Assembly (NCBI RefSeq): GCF_002259485.1
Contig: NZ_NPGA01000011.1
Span: forward strand, 171,570 to 235,569
Direction: 5' to 3'
Source of the DNA: Rhodococcus sp. 14-1411-2a
Lineage (GTDB): Bacteria > Actinomycetota > Actinomycetes > Mycobacteriales > Mycobacteriaceae
DNA: 64,000 bases
Part shown: piece after piece, positions 34,525-43,366 of the stretch
Layout: the number at the start of each line of letters is the position of its first letter
How positions within the stretch are numbered: the stretch's first letter is position 1
The notes under the pieces: generated by a model
What the model was told of the DNA's origin: nothing
Seen by the model: the letters and a program-made list of their open reading frames with translations, nothing else
The model's database searches: none
Made by a program: the position numbers and the translations under genes

Positions 34525-35223
34525 ATGACACAGGTGTCGCAATCGCAGGAGAACACCGAGAAACGAACCACCGATGTACGACGCGTCGGCCTCGTCGAGG
34601 ACCACGAATCGGTAGCGCTCGGACTCAAGGCCATGCTCGCAGACGAACCCGACCTGGAACTGGTGTCCACCGCCGCCACGGTCGCGGAGCTGCTCGCCCA
34701 ACAGCCGACACTCGATCTGGTGGTGCTCGATCTTCGTCTGGGTGACGGTTCGTCACCCCGCTCGAACGTGGAGCAGTTGCACGCCGCCGGCGCGCGCGTC
34801 CTCGTCTACACCGGAGCCGAGAACGCCTTTCTCGTTCGTTCGGCAGCCCGTGCAGGTGTGCTCGGCGTGGTCCGAAAGTCCGCCCCGGCGGCGGCGATCG
34901 TCTCCGCGATCCGACGCGCAGCGAGCGGCGGGCAGGTCGTCACGACGGATTGGGCTGCGGCGATCGACGGTGATCCGCAGCTTCCCGACGTCGGACTCAG
35001 TCCGCGTCAGCGCGAGGTACTCGCCCTCTACGCGTCGGGCGAGAAGGCCGGACGCGTCGCCCGCCTCGCCGGATTGTCCGAGCAGACCGTCAACGACTAC
35101 CTGGTGCGGATCCGCAACAAATACGCCGAGGCCGGGCGGCCGGCACCGACGAAAACCGATCTGTACAAGCGAGCGGTCGAGGACGGCTGGCTGCCGATGC
35201 CCGAACTACCTCCGCAGGATTGA
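34525..35223 (+). CDS. NarL/LuxR-type response regulator
   Basis: The 232-residue protein has a receiver domain (RVGLVEDHESVALGLKAML; phospho-acceptor Asp69 in LVVLDLRLGDG; VLVYTGAEN; VVRKSAP with the conserved Lys) and a C-terminal LuxR helix-turn-helix (LSPRQREVLALYASGEKAGRVARLAGLSEQTVNDYLVRIRNKYAEAGRPAPTK, read as one domain). No histidine kinase gene is next to it. It shares the unusual IRxKY...GRPAPTK end with the small regulator at 35563-35928. It starts 21 bp after the GT87 gene and may be co-transcribed with it. Confidence 0.9.
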   Translation: MTQVSQSQENTEKRTTDVRRVGLVEDHESVALGLKAMLADEPDLELVSTAATVAELLAQQPTLDLVVLDLRLGDGSSPRSNVEQLHAAGARVLVYTGAENAFLVRSAARAGVLGVVRKSAPAAAIVSAIRRAASGGQVVTTDWAAAIDGDPQLPDVGLSPRQREVLALYASGEKAGRVARLAGLSEQTVNDYLVRIRNKYAEAGRPAPTKTDLYKRAVEDGWLPMPELPPQD

Positions 35224-35435
35224 CCCGCGGACTTGCTGTGGTTCATCCCACAGTGTCGACGCGGGTGAGCACCGCGGTTTCCGACGCACTCAGGGGTTCG
35301 ACGAGCGGAGTGGTGACCGCCCGGATACTGCCGCCCGGCCGCGCGAGGATCGTATCCATCCTGGTCAGCGACTCGAGCGCCGACGTGCGGATCGAACTCG
35401 ATGCTGAAGGCCGGCAGTCTGTCGTAGCTTCGTGA
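35220..35435 (+). CDS. Possible short protein after the response regulator (doubtful)
   Basis: A 71-codon frame from TTG 35220 overlaps the response regulator's stop (TTGA). The product would be a soluble acidic-to-neutral protein (STAVSDALRGSTSGVVTARILPP...). Third-position GC is clearly lower than in neighbouring genes by eye and no family is recognised. The remaining gap up to 35562 shows no gene, only A/T-richer promoter-like DNA. Confidence 0.25.
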   Translation: MTRGLAVVHPTVSTRVSTAVSDALRGSTSGVVTARILPPGRARIVSILVSDSSADVRIELDAEGRQSVVAS

Positions 35436-35562
35436 CACGCTTACCGGACGGTTGACGGTTCAATGCCCCCAATAGTCAGGGCAGAAAACCTGCGAATTAC
35501 CTGTGAGAATCATTCCCATTGGTTTAGTTGGTCTCAACCCACTACGGCGTCCGGGAGAATTG

Positions 35563-35928
35563 ATGTCTGCACTGCTCGAACCCTTGCCCTCCGCGGACGA
35601 CGCGGGAGTCCCGACGACGCCTCGTTCACGTGGGCCCATCAGCTTGGTTCCGCCTGCGATGCAGATACACCCCGTCCCGGCCGCCCCGAGCCCGTTCCCG
35701 CCGCGACCGGATCTGACCGGCCGCGAGATCGAGGTGCTGCTCTGCTGGATTCGACACGACTCGAAGACCGAAGTGGCGAAGACACTGTTTCTCTCGCTCG
35801 GCACGGTCAACACACACCTCACCCGAATCCGGGCCAAGTACACCTCGGTGGGGCGCCCGGCACCGACCAAAGCCGCCCTCGTCGCACGGGCCCTGCAGGA
35901 CGGGCTGGTCGACATCTCGGAGCTGTGA
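35563..35928 (+). CDS. Stand-alone LuxR-type DNA-binding protein
   Basis: The 121-residue protein lacks a receiver domain. After a Pro-rich N-terminus it has only a LuxR helix-turn-helix: LTGREIEVLLCWIRHDSKTEVAKTLFLSLGTVNTHLTRIRAKYTSVGRPAPTKAALV. Its end is strikingly like that of the response regulator 340 bp upstream, so the two are paralogues. ATG 35563 follows GGGAG. It is convergent with the DUF475 gene of the Ter island and could regulate it. Confidence 0.82.
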   Translation: MSALLEPLPSADDAGVPTTPRSRGPISLVPPAMQIHPVPAAPSPFPPRPDLTGREIEVLLCWIRHDSKTEVAKTLFLSLGTVNTHLTRIRAKYTSVGRPAPTKAALVARALQDGLVDISEL

Positions 35929-35952
35929 GTCTCGGAGCTGTGAACCCGCCGG

Positions 35953-37050
35953 TCAGACGCTGACTGCGGTCTCCACGCCTTCGTTCTCCAGACGCTTGTT
36001 GCGTCGGATGCTGCTCAGCAGGGCGGCTCCGATGAACAGAATTCCCACGAAACCGGTGATCAGCTCGTTGATGTGCACACCGATCGAGACCAGCAGGATG
36101 ATGGACAACGCGCCGATCGCCCAGTGCGCACCGTGCTCGAGGTACACGTAGTCGGACAACGTTCCCTTGCGGACCAGGAACACCGTGATCGAGCGGACGA
36201 ACATCGCGCCGATGAAGCCGAGGCCGAGCGCGATGATGATGGGGTCGGCGGTGATGGCGAAGGCACCGATGACACCGTCGAACGAGAAGGACGCGTCGAG
36301 CACCTCGAGGTAGAGGAACAGGAAGAATCCGGCCTTACCCGTCGCCTTCGCCAGTTCGCTCGGTCCGCCCGAGGACTCTTCGCCCTCTTCCTCGACGTGG
36401 AAGAGCTCGCCGAGTCCGTTGACCGAGATGTAGGTGATCATGCCCAGCACACCCGAGACCATGACGGTGGAGATCTTGTCGTCCTCGGCCAGGAACTCGG
36501 CGCTCAGTACCAACAGCAGGCCTGCGACGACCACGGAGAGCTGATCGAGGCGGCCGATCCGGGCGAGGGGCTTCTCGAGCCAGCTCAACCAGGTGATCTC
36601 GCGGTCCTCGAAAATGAAGCCGAGGAACAACATCAGCAGGAACATGCCACCGAACGCGGCGATCTGCGGATGCGCGTCGGTGAGCAGAGTTTCGTAACTC
36701 GGCGACCCGTCCGGGAAGGTCGCGGCACCGTCGGCGGGCGGGTTCAGTGCCAGATCGAGTGCCGCCACCGGGCCCAGACCGGACGCGGCCCAAACGATGA
36801 CCAGCGGGAACAGCAACCGCATGCCGAACACCGCGATGATGATGCCGATGGTGAGGAAGATCTTCTGCCAGAACTCGCTCATGCGTCGCAGCACAGTGGC
36901 ATTGATGACGGCGTTGTCGAAGGACAACGACACCTCGAGCACGCCGAGGATGAGGACCAGGATCATCGCCTCGATCCCGCCGTACAGGAAAGCCACGATC
37001 ACGGACACGATGGTGACCGCGATCGACCATCCGAAGATCTTCACAACCAC
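35953..37050 (-). CDS. DUF475 integral membrane protein (TerC-like)
   Basis: The 365-residue protein has about nine membrane helices. Two conserved acidic segments inside helices, VLEVSLSFDNAVINATVL and LEVLDASFSFDGVIGAFAIT, match the TerC/DUF475 superfamily pattern, in which the membrane Asp/Asn/Glu residues are thought to bind a metal. GTG 37050 is the start. The gene begins only 36 nt after the hairpin that follows terD, so it has little room for its own promoter and may depend on read-through. It is the membrane component of the Ter module. Confidence 0.88.
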   Translation of the reverse strand: MVVKIFGWSIAVTIVSVIVAFLYGGIEAMILVLILGVLEVSLSFDNAVINATVLRRMSEFWQKIFLTIGIIIAVFGMRLLFPLVIVWAASGLGPVAALDLALNPPADGAATFPDGSPSYETLLTDAHPQIAAFGGMFLLMLFLGFIFEDREITWLSWLEKPLARIGRLDQLSVVVAGLLLVLSAEFLAEDDKISTVMVSGVLGMITYISVNGLGELFHVEEEGEESSGGPSELAKATGKAGFFLFLYLEVLDASFSFDGVIGAFAITADPIIIALGLGFIGAMFVRSITVFLVRKGTLSDYVYLEHGAHWAIGALSIILLVSIGVHINELITGFVGILFIGAALLSSIRRNKRLENEGVETAVSV

Positions 37051-37085
37051 AGTCAGTGGCCTTTCTCGAGACTTGAGACGGAAAA

Positions 37086-37118
37086 ACCCCCGCCCATCAT
37101 GAATGACGAGGCGGGGGT
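37086..37118 (-). terminator. Rho-independent hairpin between terD and the DUF475 gene
   Basis: On the minus strand ACCCCCGCC (37118-37110) pairs with GGCGGGGGT (37094-37086) around a 15-nt loop, followed by TTTTTC. It should end most terD transcripts but leaves partial read-through into the DUF475 gene, so it may act as an expression step-down. Confidence 0.85.
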
Positions 37119-37143
37119 ACTCCCAATCTTGAGAGGGCCTTTA

Positions 37144-37719
37144 CTACACGTTTACCCCGAAATCGCGGGCGATTCCTGCGAGTCCGGATGCGTAGCCCTG
37201 ACCGACTGCGCGGAACTTCCACTCCGCGCCGTTGCGGTACAGCTCACCGAAGACCATGGCGGTCTCGGTGGAGGCATCCTCGCTGAGGTCGTAGCGAGCG
37301 AGCTCGGAGTTGTCGGCCTGGTTGATGACGCGGATGAACGCGTTGCGCACCTGACCGAACGACTGCGAGCGTGCGTCCGCATCGTAGATCGACACGGGGA
37401 AGACGATGGTCTCGATCTCCGGCGGTACCGCGGCGAGATCGACCTTGATCTGCTCGTCGTCTCCGTCGCCCTCACCCGTGGTGTTGTCGCCGGTGTGCTC
37501 GATGGAGCCGTCCGGAGACTTCAGGTTGTTGAAGAACACGAAGTGCCCGTCGCTCAAGGCCTTCTTCGTCGAGTTCAGAGCGATGGCGCTGGCGTCGAGA
37601 TCGAAGTCGGTGCCGGTCGTCGTGCGGATGTCCCATCCGAGACCGACCACGACCGCGGTCAGGTTCGGAGCTGCCTTGGTGAGCGAGACATTGCCACCCT
37701 TGCTGAGGCTGACGCCCAT
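37144..37719 (-). CDS. terD: TerD-family calcium-binding stress protein
   Basis: The 191-residue protein is a canonical Ter[16 protein letters not shown] start, GLGWDIR, calcium-ligand segment DFDLDAS (residues 38-44), [18 protein letters not shown] followed by [19 protein letters not shown] and the end [17 protein letters not shown]. TerD proteins bind calcium and belong to tellurite/stress-response systems, acting in the cytoplasm near membrane complexes. ATG 37719 has AAAGGA upstream; a longer frame to 37947 is rejected because it enters the divergent operon's promoter. Divergent from the coiled-coil gene, with CCCGT-T-ACGGG at 37745-37755 in the gap. Confidence 0.95.
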   Translation of the reverse strand: MGVSLSKGGNVSLTKAAPNLTAVVVGLGWDIRTTTGTDFDLDASAIALNSTKKALSDGHFVFFNNLKSPDGSIEHTGDNTTGEGDGDDEQIKVDLAAVPPEIETIVFPVSIYDADARSQSFGQVRNAFIRVINQADNSELARYDLSEDASTETAMVFGELYRNGAEWKFRAVGQGYASGLAGIARDFGVNV

Positions 37720-37843
37720 TGAGAGGTCCTTTCGCAATTGGTTTCCCGTTACGGGTTCAACCGTAGTGGGAATGTCCGGTTCTTGGACGTACTCCGCCAA
37801 CGAGTACGACATCGCCAGGGTTCCCGTCAGTACTATCGAGCAG
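37720..37843. promoter_or_regulatory. Divergent promoter region of the Ter module
   Basis: This 124-bp gap drives terD to the left and the biosynthetic operon to the right. It contains an inverted repeat CCCGT-T-ACGGG (37745-37755) and, just before GTG 37844, TACTAT at 37831-37836 with a 7-nt spacer, which fits a leaderless start. A TACGGT -10-like element for terD lies near 37761. No regulator gene sits in the gap. Confidence 0.5.
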
Positions 37844-39025
37844 GTGACAAGTCGCTGGCCTGGGGTGTTCCGCCGGGGTGCCGAATCCGACGCCGCCGCG
37901 CGTCGTTCCCAGGACAACGCTGTCGCCGCGTTCCTCGACATGGACAAACGTCAGTCGATCGCCTCGGCGGGCGTCGAGGCCTCCACCGCACTGCGTCCTC
38001 AGGATCGACTCGCGAGCCGGTGGGCAGACACCGAGAAGCAATGTTTCGATGCCGGAGCTGCCTACCTCGCCGCCGTCGATCAGTTCGACGGAATCACCAC
38101 TCCTGCCGCCAGATCGGCCTTCGACCGAGCGACCGCGCTTCTGCACGACGCCAGCTCGGCTGTGGATCGGTTCTACGAAGCCCACCGAGACACCCTCGAG
38201 CAGTCCTCCGCTCAGTTCGCCGCGACCCCGCGCTTGGTCCAGGACGCACTGGCCGAGGCCGACGCCGCCCGATCGACCGTCGACGAACAGTTTGCCGGCT
38301 ACCCCTCACTCCGGCAGGCGTGGCGCGAACTCGATTCGGCAACAACGCAATTGCAGGCCGATCAGCGCGACCCCCTGCGCGCCCGAGAGCACGCCGCCCT
38401 GGTCCGCGAGCGGGCGGCCGCACTGCGTGCTGCAGTGAACTCGGCCCCGGGCCGCCTTCAGGAGGCCCGAACGGCACTGACCTCGGTGCGCACCCGAATC
38501 GAAGCCGTGCGAACGAGATCCGAGGGCATTGCCCCGGCCTTCTCGAGCTTGCTGCGGGAGTTCAACGCCAAGAGCTCGGCGGACCTCTCTCGCAACGAAC
38601 GGTCCAGTGTGCGCCACATCGAGCAGGCCGACGAGGATCTGAGCGCAGCGCGTTCTGCACTCGACGCGGGCAATCCCGAACACTCATTGGATCTGGTGAC
38701 CCAGGCACGCCAACACCTGAGCGATGCCGAACAACTGGTCGACGCGGTCACCGACCGAGTTCGTCTGCTGCGCGCGGTCAAAGCCGATCCGAAACAGACC
38801 GAGAACAAAGTGCGGTTCAAACTTCGTGACGCCCAACAACTCGCGGTCAACCGTGGTCTGGTTGCCGAATGGGGCTCGGTGTTGGATGCTCAGCTCGCCC
38901 GGATCGACAGGGCGAGCACAGCCCTGTCGGGTACCCACCCCGACTACTGGTCATATCTGCAGGATCTGGATACCATTTCGGACTTCATCGCAGGCGTGAT
39001 CGACCGCATGCGTACCTCGCACTGA
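37844..39025 (+). CDS. Coiled-coil protein of the Ter operon
   Basis: From GTG 37844 this is a 393-residue, almost entirely helical protein without membrane segments: heptad-rich stretches such as [41 protein letters not shown] and [26 protein letters not shown] 7 nt upstream and no ribosome site suggest a leaderless message. It is first in the operon with the CitE-like, PRTase-StiP and HAD genes. Longer in-frame reading through the divergent terD is rejected. I do not recognise a named family; a scaffold, or a phage-shock-type or TelA-like partner, is conceivable but unproven. Confidence 0.8.
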   Translation: MTSRWPGVFRRGAESDAAARRSQDNAVAAFLDMDKRQSIASAGVEASTALRPQDRLASRWADTEKQCFDAGAAYLAAVDQFDGITTPAARSAFDRATALLHDASSAVDRFYEAHRDTLEQSSAQFAATPRLVQDALAEADAARSTVDEQFAGYPSLRQAWRELDSATTQLQADQRDPLRAREHAALVRERAAALRAAVNSAPGRLQEARTALTSVRTRIEAVRTRSEGIAPAFSSLLREFNAKSSADLSRNERSSVRHIEQADEDLSAARSALDAGNPEHSLDLVTQARQHLSDAEQLVDAVTDRVRLLRAVKADPKQTENKVRFKLRDAQQLAVNRGLVAEWGSVLDAQLARIDRASTALSGTHPDYWSYLQDLDTISDFIAGVIDRMRTSH

Positions 39026-39048
39026 TCACATTCACACGAAGGACAGTG

Positions 39049-40197
39049 GTGCAACACTTTCGCCATCTCGACGCAGACACCCGTGAACGAGTGTTCTTCC
39101 TGCAGCCGGAGGACATCGAGACGAGCGACGGAAACGACCTCGTGGCAACGGCTCTCGGAGCGACGCTGTACATCCCGGCTACGCGTCCCGACCTGACCGC
39201 GACGGTGAACAAACGCACCGACGAGGGGGTTCGGTCCATCGTCATCGATCTCGAAGACGCTGTGGCGGACCATAATCTGGAAGAAGCGCTGGCCAACACC
39301 GTACGAACTCTGAACGAACTCTCGGGTTCGGGATCACTGGTGTTCGTTCGAGCTCGCACCGCCGCGCACATCCGCAGCATCTGCGCCGGCCTGAACCACG
39401 GTGCCGCCGGGCTCGCCGGATTCGTCGTACCGAAGTTCACGGCAGCACGCGGAGCCGAGTTCCTCGACGAGATCGTCGCCGCGTCCACGACACACGGCAC
39501 CCGTCTGTTCGCCATGCCCGTCCTCGAATCCACGGAAGTGGTGCACCGAGAGACACGCGACGCGGAACTGGTTGCCATCCGTGAACTCCTCGGTGAGTAC
39601 CGCGACACCGTGCTGGCGGTGCGAATCGGGGCCACCGACATGTGCGGCACCTTCGGCATCCGCCGCGACCGCGACCTGACGATCTACGACGTCCGCGTCG
39701 TCTCCGACGTCATCAGCGCTATCGTCAATCACCTGGGTCGTTACGACGGATCGGGTTTCGTCATCACCGGACCGGTGTGGGAGTACTTCGCAGACCACGA
39801 ACGCATGTTCCGCCCGCTGCTGCGCCAGACGCCGTTCGTCGATCAGGAGGCCGTGCGCTTTCGCCAGCAACTGGTGAGCAGCGACCTCGACGCCCTCCTG
39901 CGCGAGGTCGCACTCGACCGCGCGAACGGCATTCAGGGCAAGACCGTCATCCACCCCTCGCACGTGCCTGCCGTGCACGCGCTGTCCGCGGTGACGCACG
40001 AGGAATACCACGACGCACTCGACATTCTCTCCTCCGACCAGGGCGGCGTCCAGGCATCCGGCTACCGCAACAAGATGAACGAGCTCGGCCCGCACCGCAA
40101 TTGGGCGAAACAGACAGTGGTGCGCGCCAGGGCGTTCGGTGTCACCAACGAGGGGATCACGTTCGTGGATCTACTGACCGCACTGGCACAGCGATGA
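39049..40197 (+). CDS. CitE/HpcH-like aldolase or lyase of the Ter module
   Basis: The 382-residue protein is a HpcH/HpaI-CitE-type TIM barrel: ATLYIPATRPDL at the start, RSIVIDLEDAVADH (metal-binding Glu/Asp strand), VFVRARTAAHIRSI, FVVPKFTAARGAEFLDEI, FAMPVLESTEVVHRETRDAEL, and AVRIGATDMCGTFGIRRDRDLTIYD, with GIQGKTVIHPSHVPAV near the end. Relatives cleave or form C-C bonds of CoA or keto-acid substrates. In Ter systems a CitE-like enzyme accompanies the PRTase and is predicted to help build a modified nucleoside-like product. GTG 39049 with GAAGGA 5 nt upstream is preferred. It overlaps the next gene by 4 bp (ATGA). Confidence 0.88.
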   Translation: MQHFRHLDADTRERVFFLQPEDIETSDGNDLVATALGATLYIPATRPDLTATVNKRTDEGVRSIVIDLEDAVADHNLEEALANTVRTLNELSGSGSLVFVRARTAAHIRSICAGLNHGAAGLAGFVVPKFTAARGAEFLDEIVAASTTHGTRLFAMPVLESTEVVHRETRDAELVAIRELLGEYRDTVLAVRIGATDMCGTFGIRRDRDLTIYDVRVVSDVISAIVNHLGRYDGSGFVITGPVWEYFADHERMFRPLLRQTPFVDQEAVRFRQQLVSSDLDALLREVALDRANGIQGKTVIHPSHVPAVHALSAVTHEEYHDALDILSSDQGGVQASGYRNKMNELGPHRNWAKQTVVRARAFGVTNEGITFVDLLTALAQR

Positions 40198-42527
40198 ACG
40201 CGAATCCGGCCGACGGCATCGTGCTCACCGACACCGGTTCGTCGTCGTCCTGGACGGCAACACAGTTGGTGCTGCCCGGTCTGCGTCGCAACCCTCGCCG
40301 CGCCCACCTGTTGGTCTCGACGGTGCTCGGCAAACACATACCCGTCGATCCGGACGTCGTCATCGCCGCCGGCAACGAACTGGCCGCCCTGGTGCAGACC
40401 GCGGTGGGCGGCTCCGACGTCGACGTCCTCGGATTCGCCGAAACGGCAACCGGATTGGGCCATACCGTCGCGACGGCTCTGGGCGCGCACTGCTACCTGC
40501 ACTCGACGCGTCGCCACGTTCCCGGCATGACCGTGCACGGCGAGTTCGAGGAGGGTCACTCACACGCCACCGACCACCTGCTGATGCCCACCTCGGCCGA
40601 CCTTCTCGCCGGCGACCTACCGTTGATCCTCGTCGACGACGAGATCTCGACCGGAGCGACCGCGCTCGATGCCCTTCGGCAGATTCACGCATCCGCCGGC
40701 CGCGCGCACTACGTCATCGCATCCCTGGTGGACATGCGCACCACCGAGCATCTCGCTGCTGCTGCGGCGGTGGCAACAGAACTCGGCGTTCGGATCGACA
40801 ACGTGAGCCTGGCGCAGGGATCGGTGGAGCTCGAGCCAGGCCTGGTGGAGACGGTGCTGGCCCTCCCCGATCCGGAGTTCGATCCGGTTGCTGCACAGCC
40901 TGGTTCGGTTCGCCGCGTCGATGCACAGTGGCCGGCAACCCTGCCCGACGGCGGCCGGCACGGGTTCCTCCGATCCGACGCCGCCGGTTTCGACTCGGCG
41001 ATCGATGCTCTCGCAGCCACCGTCGACGCGTCGCTCCCCGGATCGGCACCGGTGGTCGTCATCGGCCACGAGGAGCTCATGTACCTGCCGCTCCGACTGG
41101 CGGCGGCATTGCAGGAGCGCGGGCACACCGCACTGTTCCAGACCACCACTCGGTCACCGGCATACGTTCTCGACGTGCCCGGCTACCCCCTGCGCCGCGG
41201 CTTCGAGTTCACTGCGCCCGAGGACGAATCGGGACTGCGCTACCTCTACAACGCGTCCGGACCGGACGACGCGACACTGGTGCTCGTCGCCGACGCCCCC
41301 GCCGACACCGACGCTCTGGCAGCAGCCGCCGAGACCCTGGCCGCCTCGGGTACCGACGTGCTGCTGGTCGTCGTCACGGGCGCGGACCCGGTGGCTCTCG
41401 AAGTCTCGCGGCGGGCACGTCCGCTGCGGGGGCCGGATTTCGGTTCGTACGCAGCCGACGAAGTCACCTGGCTGCTCAAGGACCTCTCGTCGGTCTCACT
41501 CGAAGCAGGAATCGAGGAGCGGGAGAAGCGCATTCAGGCAGGCGAAGCCCACTACGCCGAATCGCTTCCGGTCGAGTATCAACCGGATCTCGCCTACCGC
41601 GAACTGTTCGAGAAAGTGCTGCAGGAGAGCGCGTCACGGCTGGCGGTCGCGGTCGGCACCGTCACCGAGGTCGTGCTGGCCGAGCGCGGACACGACATCG
41701 CACTGGCGTCTCTGGCCCGCGCGGGCACACCCGTCGGAATTCTGATGCGCCGCTGGGCATTCTCAGCCCATGGCCTCGAGATTCCGCACTATGCCGTCTC
41801 GATCGTGCGCGATCGAGGCATCGACGCCGTCGCCCTGCGCTACCTGGCCGAGCATCACGATTCGCGCTCGGTGGTGTTCGTCGACGGCTGGACGGGCAAG
41901 GGCGCGATCGCCCGCGAACTCACCGCGGCGCTGCGCGAATTCCCCGGAGCCGAGTTCGACGACGACCTCGCCGTGCTCGCCGATCCGGGCAACTGCGCTC
42001 GCACCTACGGCACCCGCGACGACTTCCTCATCGCGTCTGCCTGCCTGAACTCGACTGTGTCGGGCCTGGTTTCACGAACCGTGCTCAACGACAGTCTGAT
42101 TCGTCCCGGGGACTTCCACGGCGCGAAGTACTACGCCGATCTCGCCCCCGACGACGTCTCGCGTCACCTGCTCGACACCGTCGCAGCCCGTTTCGAGGAC
42201 GTCCGAGACGAGGTCGATGCCTCGGTAGCAGCGGTTCTCGGCTCCGACCGAACACCCACGTGGTCCGGCTGGGCATCGGTGGAGAAGGTCCGCGAGGAGT
42301 ACGGCATCTCGCACGTCAATTTCGTCAAACCCGGCGTCGGCGAAACCACTCGGGTGCTGCTGCGTCGTGTCCCGTGGCGAGTACTGGTGCGCGAGGCCGA
42401 TGCACCCGAGCACGAACACATCAGGATGCTCGCTGCGGCCAGAGGGGTGCCGGTGGATGTGGTTCCCGACCTCGCATATTCGTGCATGGGGCTGATCAAG
42501 AACGTGTCGAGCGTGGACGCGTCGTGA
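40194..42527 (+). CDS. PRTase-TRSP-StiP fusion protein of the Ter module
   Basis: The 777-residue protein joins three Ter-system domains. Residues 1-210: phosphoribosyltransferase with the PRPP loop VDDEISTGATAL at 147-158. About 225-410: TRSP domain with the name-giving T-R-S-P at 319-322 (FQTTTRSPAYV). From about 416: StiP-type cysteine-protease-like domain beginning FGSYAADEVTWLLKDL, with VVFVDGWTGKGAIARELT and SACLNSTVSGLVSRT carrying likely catalytic Cys and Ser residues. In other Ter clusters the PRTase-TRSP and StiP parts are usually separate genes. It overlaps both neighbours (ATGA and GTGA), so the three enzymes are translationally coupled. Predicted role: making and releasing a phosphoribosyl-linked metabolite. 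Confidence 0.87.
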   Translation: MNANPADGIVLTDTGSSSSWTATQLVLPGLRRNPRRAHLLVSTVLGKHIPVDPDVVIAAGNELAALVQTAVGGSDVDVLGFAETATGLGHTVATALGAHCYLHSTRRHVPGMTVHGEFEEGHSHATDHLLMPTSADLLAGDLPLILVDDEISTGATALDALRQIHASAGRAHYVIASLVDMRTTEHLAAAAAVATELGVRIDNVSLAQGSVELEPGLVETVLALPDPEFDPVAAQPGSVRRVDAQWPATLPDGGRHGFLRSDAAGFDSAIDALAATVDASLPGSAPVVVIGHEELMYLPLRLAAALQERGHTALFQTTTRSPAYVLDVPGYPLRRGFEFTAPEDESGLRYLYNASGPDDATLVLVADAPADTDALAAAAETLAASGTDVLLVVVTGADPVALEVSRRARPLRGPDFGSYAADEVTWLLKDLSSVSLEAGIEEREKRIQAGEAHYAESLPVEYQPDLAYRELFEKVLQESASRLAVAVGTVTEVVLAERGHDIALASLARAGTPVGILMRRWAFSAHGLEIPHYAVSIVRDRGIDAVALRYLAEHHDSRSVVFVDGWTGKGAIARELTAALREFPGAEFDDDLAVLADPGNCARTYGTRDDFLIASACLNSTVSGLVSRTVLNDSLIRPGDFHGAKYYADLAPDDVSRHLLDTVAARFEDVRDEVDASVAAVLGSDRTPTWSGWASVEKVREEYGISHVNFVKPGVGETTRVLLRRVPWRVLVREADAPEHEHIRMLAAARGVPVDVVPDLAYSCMGLIKNVSSVDAS

Positions 42528-43327
42528 GCGCTCTCGTCGCGGTGGATCTCGACCGTACGATGATCTTCTCCGAGGGCGCACTCGTTGTGCCCCTGGACGA
42601 TTCGTTCGAGTGCGTGGAGCTGTACAAGGGAAAGCCGTTGTCGTACATGTCTTCTCGTTCGATCTCTCTGCTGCGCGAGTTGAGCGAGAATGTTGTGGTC
42701 GTGCCGACCACGACACGTACCATCGAGCAGTTTCAGCGGATCGCACTCCCGGGTGCCCCGTGGCGGTACGCCATCACCAGCAACGGCGGCAACATTCTTG
42801 TCGACGGCGAGCCGGACATGCACTGGCGCAACGGGTTCGAGTTGAACCTGGCCGGCATCGGTGCCGAGTTGAGATCGAGGGTCTCCGAGGACTGGGTCCT
42901 CAAGTACCGCGAGGCCGACGGCCTGTTCTGCTACCTGGTGGTGAACACGGCGGCCGTGCCCGAGGGCTTCGTCGCGGAGTGGTCGCAGTGGTGCGCCGCT
43001 CGGGACTGGAACGTCTCGCAACAGGGGCGCAAGATCTACACGATGCCCAACGCGGTGTGCAAGAGCTCTGCGGTGGCCGAGGTTCGGAGCAGGCTGATAC
43101 AGGACGGCACCCTCGACGCCGATGCCCGAGTCCTCGCCGCAGGTGACGGTGCACTCGACGCCGAGATGCTCATCGCGGCCGACGCCGCGATCCGTCCGCG
43201 GCACGGCGAACTGGAGCTGCTCGGATTCACTCGGCCCGGGTTGACCGTCACCGACTCCTCCGGTGTCCGGGCCAGCGAGGAAATTCTCGAATGGCTGCGG
43301 AACCGAACCGCCGTTCGCCGCGTCTAA
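42524..43327 (+). CDS. HAD-superfamily hydrolase of the Ter module
   Basis: The 267-residue protein begins with the HAD motif I AVDLDRTMIF (nucleophile Asp8, acid Asp10), has motif II TTTRTIEQF, a cap domain in the middle, and LAAGDGALDAEMLIAAD as motif III/IV. It resembles sucrose-phosphatase/Cof-type HADs and should remove a phosphate from a small molecule, presumably the product of the upstream CitE-like and PRTase enzymes. GTG 42524 overlaps the previous stop (GTGA). It is the last of the tightly coupled genes. Confidence 0.88.
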   Translation: MSALVAVDLDRTMIFSEGALVVPLDDSFECVELYKGKPLSYMSSRSISLLRELSENVVVVPTTTRTIEQFQRIALPGAPWRYAITSNGGNILVDGEPDMHWRNGFELNLAGIGAELRSRVSEDWVLKYREADGLFCYLVVNTAAVPEGFVAEWSQWCAARDWNVSQQGRKIYTMPNAVCKSSAVAEVRSRLIQDGTLDADARVLAAGDGALDAEMLIAADAAIRPRHGELELLGFTRPGLTVTDSSGVRASEEILEWLRNRTAVRRV

Positions 43328-43366
43328 CTGTTCGTCGGGGAGGCAGACGTAGGGCAAGGGGTGGGC

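Noticed and set aside
36073..37722. A 549-codon open frame on the plus strand.
   Set aside because: It is antisense to the DUF475 and terD genes, which have clear family motifs. Its composition (Arg, His, Asp, Gln rich) is that of a shadow frame in GC-rich DNA.
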